Shown piece by piece: positions 9,154-15,358 of a stretch of 33,856 nt of DNA. Source of the stretch: Gammaproteobacteria bacterium (GTDB taxonomy: Bacteria; Pseudomonadota; Gammaproteobacteria; Steroidobacterales; Woeseiaceae). The notes beneath the pieces are model-generated. The model saw only the letters and a program-made list of their open reading frames with translations, had not been told where the DNA came from and did no database searches. The stretch lies in the NCBI GenBank assembly GCA_018699395.1, contig JABIQN010000087.1, forward strand, positions 1 through 33,856, read 5' to 3'. A program made the translations under genes and the position numbers. Numbering within the stretch: position 1 is the first letter of the stretch; the number at the start of each line of letters is the position of its first letter.

Positions 9154-10371
9154 TTGGCTGAAAGAGTAATTATCGCAGGCGCGGGTCATGCTGCAGGACA
9201 GTTGGTAACATCACTAAAACAACAGAAATTTATGGGGCAAATTATTCTGATCGGAGATGAGCCTTACCTGCCCTATCAACGGCCGCCGCTGTCAAAGAAA
9301 TTTCTGTCTGGCGACCTCCTGATCGAACGCCTTTACGTCAAGCCACCTGCATTCTATGACGATCCACAAATAGAACAACACCTAGGCGTCTGTGTTACAT
9401 CCATTGATCGAGACAGTAAAAGTCTGCAGACGGACAGCGGCGGAAACATCGTCTATGACAAGTTGATACTTTCACTCGGCTCCAGAGCTCGCCGGTTGGC
9501 AATTGAGGGTTCAGATCTTGATGGTGTTCATTACCTGCGAAACATCGCTGACGTAAGCGGCATTCAATCCGAACTGGAAGGGAAGAAAAATGTGGTCATT
9601 GTCGGTGCTGGATACATTGGCCTGGAAGTCGCAGCGGTAACGCGGCAGCTTGGCCACGACGTTACCGTTATAGAGATGGCCGATCGAGTAATGAGTCGCG
9701 TCGTTTCACCCGAAATATCTGATTTCTATCAAGTCGAACACGCCGGCCATGGCGTCAAGTTGCGACTGTCCACTGGGATAACGGCATTTCGTGGTGAGGA
9801 CCGAATCAACGGCGTCGAAACTGCCGACGGTGACGTCATACCTGCAGACTTTGTAATCGTCGGTATCGGAATCCTGCCAAACATCGAGCTAGCTACTGAT
9901 GCTGGATTGGTCGTTGATAACGGCATCGTGGTTGACGACCGCTGTCAGACAAGCGACTCAAGCATTTATTCGGTCGGCGACTGCACGGCACACCCGAATA
10001 CAATATATGATCGGCAAATTCGTCTTGAATCTGTACACAACGCGTTAGAGCAGGCCAGAACGGTAGCTGGCAATATTTGTGGCAAAGAAATGCATTACTC
10101 GCAGGTACCTTGGTTCTGGTCAGACCAGTACGATCTCAAGCTGCAGATCGCAGGACTTTCAGAGGGCTATGACAGCATCATCATTAGAGGAAATCCGGCG
10201 GATCGTTCATTTGCCTGTCTGTACCTCAAGGATAATCGGCTCATTGCGACAGATGCCGTTAATTCCGCCAAGGAATTTGTACAGTCAAAAGCATTGATCG
10301 CGTCTCGAACAATTGTCGACCGTGACAAACTTGCGGACAAGGAAGTAGAGCTTAAAGAATTAGTCGAGTAA
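9154..10371 (+). CDS. Ferredoxin/rubredoxin reductase-type FAD-NAD(P)H oxidoreductase
   Basis: 405-residue two-dinucleotide-binding flavoprotein of the BenA4/putidaredoxin reductase type. The N-terminal FAD motif is IIAGAGHAAGQL near residue 6. PYQRPPLSKKFLSG follows (about 44-57), a typical family marker. The NAD(P) motif VVIVGAGYIGLEVA begins near residue 147, and the second FAD motif YSVGDCTAHP lies near 273. Such enzymes pass electrons from NAD(P)H to a ferredoxin or rubredoxin that feeds a Rieske oxygenase or cytochrome P450. None of those partners is in the window, so the acceptor is unknown. The gene follows the SLC13 permease by 34 bp on the same strand and may be cotranscribed with it. 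Confidence 0.9.
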   Translation: MAERVIIAGAGHAAGQLVTSLKQQKFMGQIILIGDEPYLPYQRPPLSKKFLSGDLLIERLYVKPPAFYDDPQIEQHLGVCVTSIDRDSKSLQTDSGGNIVYDKLILSLGSRARRLAIEGSDLDGVHYLRNIADVSGIQSELEGKKNVVIVGAGYIGLEVAAVTRQLGHDVTVIEMADRVMSRVVSPEISDFYQVEHAGHGVKLRLSTGITAFRGEDRINGVETADGDVIPADFVIVGIGILPNIELATDAGLVVDNGIVVDDRCQTSDSSIYSVGDCTAHPNTIYDRQIRLESVHNALEQARTVAGNICGKEMHYSQVPWFWSDQYDLKLQIAGLSEGYDSIIIRGNPADRSFACLYLKDNRLIATDAVNSAKEFVQSKALIASRTIVDRDKLADKEVELKELVE

Positions 10372-10410
10372 TTCGACTGCAGGGTTTGCACCGATTATTC
10401 GCCTATGAAA

Positions 10411-10431
10411 GCAGTTCACCACTGCCGTTTT
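10411..10431 (+). terminator. Weak hairpin between two convergent genes
   Basis: Stem GCAGT (10411-10415) and ACTGC (10421-10425) with loop TCACC, followed by CGTTTT. It lies in the 64-bp gap between the convergent flavoprotein and gshA stop codons and has A-rich flanks, so it could act in both directions. The stem is only 5 bp, so this is tentative. Confidence 0.35.
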
Positions 10432-10435
10432 AGGT

Positions 10436-11992
10436 TCAGTATTTCGACAAGTATTCGTCGAGATCAATTACATCTGACTCTTCGATATCCGTCTGACGTC
10501 GTAGCGATTCATCCGCCTCATTTTGATACAATTCTCGCGCGGCAGTATTGGATTTTGCGATCGATGCGAAGTAATCGCGATGACTCTCCGCCATTGCCAA
10601 CGCAAACTGGAAGAATCCCGTATCCGCCTCAGTAAGATCGGCAATAATTCTGGCTGACGGAGTCGCGTCAGGATTATCAACCAATTTTTGCATCATTCGA
10701 ACAGCCCCTAAATAGCTTTCGTTATCATCATGTCGATCAATTTCAACTGCAACAGAAAGCATGCCGTCAAGAATTTCGTTTGCCCAACCTTTGAGCGATA
10801 CCGGCTCCCTGTCGCGAATCAGCTGGAATGCGGGATCGCGACCATATTTCGCCATTGAGGCCTGATTTTCCGAAATTTCTGCGATCTCTTCTGCGCTCAG
10901 TTTTGGGCTATCCAACAGTAAGCAATAAAGCAGCAATACCTCCATGAAACGCATCGTGTTTTGATTAATACCACATGGGTCAAAAAAATTGATATCCAAT
11001 GATCGGATCTCAATATATTCGATACCTCCGCGCAACAAAGCAGCTGTTGGCCGTTCCCCGGAGTATGCGACTCGTTTGGGCCTGACTGGGGAATAGAATT
11101 CGTTTTCGATTTGTAAAAGATTAGCGTTCAACTGCCGGTAATGACCGTCTACCTTTACACCAATGTCTTCATACAACGGCGACGGCGTCGCTATTGCGCT
11201 AGCAAGACCGTGCACGTATTCCGGCAGACTGTTCAATGAGATATCAATGCGTGATTGATTCTGGTTGCTATAACCAAGGTCACTCATACGCAATGAGGTG
11301 CCATACGGCTCGAAGCAGGTTTCATCGTTGAACGATTTCACTGCTGCGGCATTACCGCTGGAAAATGACTTGCATAGAGCCGGGGAAGCCCCGAATAGAT
11401 AAAGCACTAACCAACCCACGCGCTTAAAATTTCGGATTAGGCCAAGGTATTGTTCTGACCGAAATTCATCAATGTCTGAGTTATCGCCAGCGACACCTTG
11501 ATACGCTTCCCAGAAATTCTGTGGTACAGAATAATTAAAATGAACGCCTGCGATCATTTGCATCTGCCGGCCATAGCGATGACCCAGGCCTCGCCGATAA
11601 ATTGTTTTCATCCGCCCGACGTTTGACGAGCCGTATCGAGCCAGCGGAATCTTATTCTCCGCAGGTATATGACAAGGCATGCTGGCTGGCCATAGCATCT
11701 CATCACTAAGCTTGTTGTAGGTAAACTGATGGATGTCACAAACACAATGCATCGCTTCCCAGGTGGTCTGGAAAGTGGGCGTCACAAACTCCAGTAACGC
11801 CTCGGAAAAATCTGTCGTGATATAGCGGTTCGTCAACGCAGAACCAAGGCCAACGGGATGATCCAGCATCGATAGTGAACCATCAGCTGCAACGCGCAAT
11901 GACTCCTTCTCAATACCCTTTAGGCCGCCATAAAGAAGGTTATCGCCAGCGGCAGCTAAAGCTTGAAGTCGTTTATCAAATTCTTGAGCCAA
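10436..11992 (-). CDS. gshA: Glutamate-cysteine ligase, E. coli type
   Basis: 518 residues, the same length as E. coli GshA. It makes gamma-glutamylcysteine from glutamate, cysteine and ATP, the first and rate-limiting step of glutathione synthesis in the cytoplasm. Family hallmarks are GLKGIEKESLRV near residue 23, ALTNRYITTDFSEALLEF near 52 (the metal and substrate loop), VHFNYSVPQNFW, and EYIEIRSLDINFFDPCGI, which forms the conserved core. The start is TTG (11990-11992), preceded closely by GGGAAG on the minus strand; no ATG fits. No gshB lies nearby. The gene is divergent from the small secreted protein gene, with about 220 bp between them. The last 20 residues are rich in Asp/Glu and are not conserved in E. 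coli. Confidence 0.96.
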   Translation of the reverse strand: MAQEFDKRLQALAAAGDNLLYGGLKGIEKESLRVAADGSLSMLDHPVGLGSALTNRYITTDFSEALLEFVTPTFQTTWEAMHCVCDIHQFTYNKLSDEMLWPASMPCHIPAENKIPLARYGSSNVGRMKTIYRRGLGHRYGRQMQMIAGVHFNYSVPQNFWEAYQGVAGDNSDIDEFRSEQYLGLIRNFKRVGWLVLYLFGASPALCKSFSSGNAAAVKSFNDETCFEPYGTSLRMSDLGYSNQNQSRIDISLNSLPEYVHGLASAIATPSPLYEDIGVKVDGHYRQLNANLLQIENEFYSPVRPKRVAYSGERPTAALLRGGIEYIEIRSLDINFFDPCGINQNTMRFMEVLLLYCLLLDSPKLSAEEIAEISENQASMAKYGRDPAFQLIRDREPVSLKGWANEILDGMLSVAVEIDRHDDNESYLGAVRMMQKLVDNPDATPSARIIADLTEADTGFFQFALAMAESHRDYFASIAKSNTAARELYQNEADESLRRQTDIEESDVIDLDEYLSKY

Positions 11993-12115
11993 TAATCTTC
12001 CCGATGCCTACATTCATATCCGGGCTCAGTTTTACCATCCCAGATACAGTTAATATACTGAATAGATCATATTGGCCGAGTATGTCTGTAACTTCGGACC
12101 TCAAATGCTGTTCGC

Positions 12116-12146
12116 CTGACTTCACTTAGCCCCCCCCCAATATGAT
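12116..12146 (+). promoter_or_regulatory. Candidate sigma70 promoter with a nine-C spacer tract
   Basis: Possible -35 CTGACT at 12116-12121 and -10 TATGAT at 12141-12146, separated by 19 bases. Nine consecutive C residues occupy 12130-12138 inside the spacer. It points at the small secreted protein gene starting at 12214. The element is read by eye only and the -35 matches 4 of 6 consensus bases. Confidence 0.4.
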
Positions 12147-12213
12147 TAAATATTTCATGTAGCCGTAACCATCTGCGGATTACCAACAGGCTCAAGCAGA
12201 AGTGGACTCAATT

Positions 12214-12591
12214 ATGAGAATGAAAAAACTGATTCCTTCCGTCATGCTTATTTTTTGCATGGCCCCTGCTTTTGCATGCAACTACCCCGCACCTCCCAAA
12301 AGCATTCCAGATGGCGCCACGTCAAGCAAAGATGAAATGCTTGCTGGCATGAAGGTGCTAGCTGCTTACCAGGAAAATATATCCACCTATCTATCTTGTA
12401 TAGAAGCGGATGCCAAAAAGGTGATCGAGAAATTCGTCAGGCAAAAGCGTAAGACGCTCTCCTCGACCTCAAAACGAAAATTGTTTATCAAGGAATATAG
12501 CGCTAAATATAACGGTGCCGTTGAGGCGCGGACGCGTACGGTGGAATTGTTCAACGTCGAAATTCGTGCCTTTAAAGCGCAATCAAAGTGA
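12214..12591 (+). CDS. Small secreted protein of unknown function (CNYPxxPxxIPDG type)
   Basis: 125 residues from ATG 12214 (the frame is open from a GTG at 12202). An n-region with R and KK and a hydrophobic core end in MAPAFA, giving a predicted signal peptidase I cleavage before Cys22. The cysteine could tempt a lipoprotein call, but Phe at -2 does not suit a lipobox. The mature part starts CNYPAPPKSIPDGAT and contains DEMLAGMKVLAAYQENISTYLSC, followed by a very basic helical half. I recall uncharacterised gammaproteobacterial proteins with the same YPxxP-IPxG and YLxC pattern; the function is unknown. The two cysteines of the mature chain could form a disulfide. Convergent with the GntR gene, 26 bp apart. 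Confidence 0.75.
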   Translation: MRMKKLIPSVMLIFCMAPAFACNYPAPPKSIPDGATSSKDEMLAGMKVLAAYQENISTYLSCIEADAKKVIEKFVRQKRKTLSSTSKRKLFIKEYSAKYNGAVEARTRTVELFNVEIRAFKAQSK

Positions 12592-12617
12592 TATCAGAAT
12601 AGTTCGCAGTCTAGTCA

Positions 12618-13001
12618 CTATCCCCCAGAATCCTTAGTTAATTCGATTGATTCTGCTTGTACCAGTAATTCCTTAACGTCTAGGTCAAGGCGACTAATCG
12701 TCGCTAGGATCTCTGGCCATTCTTTTTCCATAAACCGCTGTCGCTCAGCCTTCAGGAGTATGACGCATGCACCATCATTAACAAACATGCCTCGGCCACG
12801 CTTTTTCTTGACCAAGCCTTCATCAACCAATTCTTGGTAGCCCTTAAGCACCGTCAGCGGGTTGAGCTGATACTCGGCCGCAACGTTTCTAACCGACGGC
12901 AGGGCATCACCATCACCTAGCACCTGCTCAAGAATCATTACGACAACCCGGTCTCGCAGCTGCTTATAGATCGGCTGATCTTCATTCCATTTCGGATCCA
13001 T
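12618..13001 (-). CDS. GntR-family transcriptional regulator, YtrA type
   Basis: 127 residues. The N-terminal winged helix-turn-helix begins QPIYKQLRDRVVVMILEQVL and includes ALPSVRNVAAEYQLNPLTVLKGY and the wing GLVKKKRGRGMFV. Only about 50 residues follow, which defines the YtrA subfamily: it has a short helical dimerisation tail and no ligand-binding domain. From memory, YtrA-type repressors usually sit in front of an ABC transporter operon that they control. Here no transporter is adjacent; the only ABC exporter in the window is 19 kb away. A 12-bp inverted repeat 160 bp upstream is a candidate operator. ATG 13001 is preceded by GGAGAC on the minus strand. Confidence 0.9.
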   Translation of the reverse strand: MDPKWNEDQPIYKQLRDRVVVMILEQVLGDGDALPSVRNVAAEYQLNPLTVLKGYQELVDEGLVKKKRGRGMFVNDGACVILLKAERQRFMEKEWPEILATISRLDLDVKELLVQAESIELTKDSGG

Positions 13002-13574
13002 TGCCTATCTGTCTCCTATTACTCATAAGCTTTAGCTACCCAGAGAAATATTCACTTTGACAAGTTAAAGAGCAACGATCTGATAAATCGGTTTGACAGA
13101 AATTTACAGCGCTACCTTATTAATCCTCACTATGGAAATTATTGAAGTCGCTTGTATGTGAATTAGTGTTATAGATGACTATAACACTAAGAATTTTGAT
13201 TGCAAGTAATTAATAGTCCGTGAAACACCAAATGCAATTTCGAAGTGTCAATGCAACAAGCAGAGAGTCATGGAAGTCTATTTAAAAACGAAACTTACAG
13301 TCCCTTCGATGCTGAATGACTTGTCCAGCCTCACTCTTTAGGAAATTAGGTAAAATAACTATTAATGTTTCGCTGCCAGAGTACGTCACCATATCAGCGC
13401 AATCTTACGCTCACCATCTCATAGCTTGCTTGATTTGCTGTATAAGAACTCAAAGAAATTTTTAAAGAGCCGCCATAGTAAAATCGCAGGCCCTCCAAAA
13501 ATAGATCCAATTGACGTATCGATTTGTGTGCGACATTCAACTTAAAATTATCAAACTAATTTATATTCAAGCGC
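13002..13574. other. 573-bp AT-rich gene-free region
   Basis: Between the GntR start and the azurin stop I see no ORF with coding character on either strand; plus-strand frames are under 20 codons. It contains two plus-strand TTGACA hexamers (13057-13062 and 13093-13098). The first has TGATAA 18 bases downstream and the second TATTAA 19 bases downstream. It also holds the inverted repeat at 13163-13190. Base composition is visibly more AT-rich than the flanking genes. It may hold a small RNA, long regulatory DNA or a decayed gene. Confidence 0.6.
13163..13190. repeat. Perfect 12-bp inverted repeat, candidate GntR operator
   Basis: Arms TTAGTGTTATAG (13163-13174) and CTATAACACTAA (13179-13190) around ATGA. 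There is no T-run after it, so it is not a rho-independent terminator. The outer half-sites AGTGTT and AACACT, 12 bases apart, resemble the AGTGTA/TACACT half-sites I recall for Bacillus YtrA. The neighbouring gene encodes a YtrA-type regulator, which supports an operator role. Confidence 0.5.
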
Positions 13575-14021
13575 CTATTTTATAGAGCCTCTCATTACGA
13601 CGGAATGACTCATCACCGTACAGAAAAAACTATATTCGTCAGACGCTTTCAACCACTCTGGCCGCAATACTATCTCAGTACTTTCGCCCCCACCGATAAT
13701 CTTAGAAGAAATAATCACTCGATCGTCTCCAGCTAGCAACCAATCGCCAGCCATTCCAACCTTATTTGCATCATTTTGGATAGGTTGTAAATCAGAAGAC
13801 TTCGCAACCACGAAGTTATGGCCCATAACCGCTGCAGGCAGGGAGCCCAGATGCTTGAAAGTGACAACCACCTCCTCACAAGTGCTAGGCAGCGCAATTT
13901 CCGACATGTTATAGGCTAGATTATCGCCCGCTGTAATTTCTATTGAGCATTCAGCCGCTTCTAAGGTATCAGTCGTAAACATTAAAACAGCTACGAATAG
14001 GGTCGTAAATCCAAGCTTCAT
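13575..14021 (-). CDS. Azurin (periplasmic blue copper protein)
   Basis: 148-residue precursor that carries electrons in the periplasm between cytochromes or redox enzymes. The start is ATG 14021 rather than the longer frame start at 14063, because AGAGGA lies 6 bases upstream and the signal peptide MKLGFTTLFVAVLMF then begins properly; cleavage is likely just before AECSIEITAG. Copper ligands are visible in azurin spacing: His in VMGHNF, and Cys, His and Met in the C-terminal FFCTVMSHSVVM (C+5 is H, H+4 is M). The two disulfide cysteines AEC and STC are present. VMGHN and FFCT strongly match Pseudomonas azurin. The ligand loop has MSH where Pseudomonas has PGH, which may change copper-site tuning. 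No nitrite reductase or cytochrome gene is adjacent. Confidence 0.9.
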   Translation of the reverse strand: MKLGFTTLFVAVLMFTTDTLEAAECSIEITAGDNLAYNMSEIALPSTCEEVVVTFKHLGSLPAAVMGHNFVVAKSSDLQPIQNDANKVGMAGDWLLAGDDRVIISSKIIGGGESTEIVLRPEWLKASDEYSFFCTVMSHSVVMRGSIK

Positions 14022-14027
14022 TTCTTT

Positions 14028-14033
14028 TCCTCT
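14028..14033 (-). promoter_or_regulatory. Ribosome binding site deciding the azurin start
   Basis: On the minus strand AGAGGA is followed by 6 bases and then ATG 14021. It argues against the upstream in-frame ATG at 14063, which would put charged residues ahead of the signal peptide. Confidence 0.75.
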
Positions 14034-14141
14034 TACATTGTGAGTAAAACACGGAAACTCCATTAATATGGATCTCCGCGCCTTATGTGCTGCGCATAAT
14101 AATTAATATGATTCATGGTTGAAAGCTAACTCTTGATTTTT

Positions 14142-14161
14142 TTTGTACCTATTTGTACCTA
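14142..14161. repeat. Tandem 10-bp direct repeat between azurin and mdh
   Basis: TTTGTACCTA occurs twice in tandem (14142-14151 and 14152-14161). One-helical-turn spacing of identical half-sites in the intergenic region that serves both azurin (-) and mdh (+) makes a regulatory binding site possible; it could also be chance. Confidence 0.4.
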
Positions 14162-14312
14162 AAATCCTTAGGCCTTCATATTTCGAACGATTTTTAAACT
14201 ATTTCATGAAAATACCATTACAGCTGCTGTTCGACCGCGGTTACAAGCTCAACCGCCAGTGCTAGAATTCCCGAACTTAATTAATTCTAAGCATCTAATA
14301 GGAATTACTGAA

Positions 14313-15290
14313 ATGAGAACACCTGTTCGCGTCACTATCACTGGCGCAGCTGGCCAAATTGGATACCAGCTCGCATTTCGAATCGCTGCTGGTGAAATGT
14401 TCGGCCCCGACCAACCGATTATTTTGCAAATGCTCGAAATCCCACAGGCATTACCGGCCTTGCAGGGTGTTGTAATGGAGCTCGATGATTGCGCATTCAG
14501 CACACTCGCCGGCGTTATTGGGACTGATAATCCAAATGTAGCCTTTAAAGATAGTGACTTCGCCTTGCTAGTGGGTGCTCGCCCACGTGGGCCAGGCATG
14601 GAGCGTAAAGATTTGTTGGAAGCTAATGCGGCCATTTTTTCAGTGCAGGGCAAAGCCATAAATGATTATGCAAATCGTGATATTAAAGTTCTGGTCGTCG
14701 GCAACCCTGCCAATACAAATGCATTAATTGCTAGTAGTAACGCGCCTAACATTGACTCTGGTAACTTTACGGCAATGACTCGACTGGACCACAACCGGGC
14801 AAAAGCACAGCTTGCGACGAAGGCCGGCTGCCACGTAAATGACATTAACCGCATGACCATCTGGGGCAATCATTCGGCAACACAGTACCCAGACGTCAAC
14901 CATGCCGCTATCTCCGGCAAGAGCGTCACCGCTCTTGTCGGTCAGGAATGGCTAACAGAAGCATTCATTCCAGCCATTCAACAGCGCGGCGCGGCGATCA
15001 TTGCGGCACGGGGTGCGTCTTCTGCCGCTTCTGCCGCTTCTGCCGCGATCGATCACATGCATGACTGGGCTCTTGGCACAGCGGATGACGATTGGGTCAG
15101 CATGGCCATCCCGGCCGATGGTAGTTATGGCATAGAGCCAGGTATCGTCTATTCCTACCCAGTTCACTGCAGCGACGGCCAATATGAAATCGTTCAGGGT
15201 CTCGATATTGACGATTTTAGTCGCCAACGAATGAATGCGACAGAAGTCGAGCTGCGCGAAGAACGTGCTGCTATAGAAGAACTGCTATAG
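14313..15290 (+). CDS. mdh: Malate dehydrogenase (NAD-dependent, 325 residues)
   Basis: Converts malate to oxaloacetate in the TCA cycle. ATG 14313 is chosen over the frame start at 14259 because AGGA at 14300-14303 precedes it by 9 bases and the Rossmann motif [11 protein letters not shown] then sits at residues 10-20, as in the family. The active-site loop [14 protein letters not shown], the NAD-site GNPANTNA, substrate arginine in TRLDHNRA and catalytic histidine in [11 protein letters not shown] are all present. Length and motifs match the cytosolic-MDH-like enzymes of many beta- and gammaproteobacteria rather than E. coli Mdh (312 residues, different family). A three-copy 9-bp tandem repeat within the gene (15020-15046) encodes SAASAASAA; the family is alanine/serine rich here anyway. 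fadE follows 68 bp downstream on the same strand. Confidence 0.95.
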   Translation: MRTPVRVTITGAAGQIGYQLAFRIAAGEMFGPDQPIILQMLEIPQALPALQGVVMELDDCAFSTLAGVIGTDNPNVAFKDSDFALLVGARPRGPGMERKDLLEANAAIFSVQGKAINDYANRDIKVLVVGNPANTNALIASSNAPNIDSGNFTAMTRLDHNRAKAQLATKAGCHVNDINRMTIWGNHSATQYPDVNHAAISGKSVTALVGQEWLTEAFIPAIQQRGAAIIAARGASSAASAASAAIDHMHDWALGTADDDWVSMAIPADGSYGIEPGIVYSYPVHCSDGQYEIVQGLDIDDFSRQRMNATEVELREERAAIEELL

Positions 15291-15358
15291 GAACTACTAT
15301 AAAATTTGTAGCTATGCGATCGTACCTTCGCGGCCCCTGATTCAAAAAGGAAGAAAAC

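Noticed and set aside
12214-12591. Small secreted protein as a lipoprotein
   Set aside because: A Cys follows the signal peptide, but AFAC with Phe at -2 does not fit a lipobox; signal peptidase I cleavage is more likely.
13163-13190. Inverted repeat as a rho-independent terminator
   Set aside because: The arms are AT-rich, the loop is 4 bases and no T-run follows on either strand. An operator fits better.
15020-15046. Three tandem copies of a 9-bp unit in mdh
   Set aside because: It encodes SAASAASAA at a place where this malate dehydrogenase family is normally Ala/Ser rich ([11 protein letters not shown]), so no expansion or slippage effect needs to be assumed.
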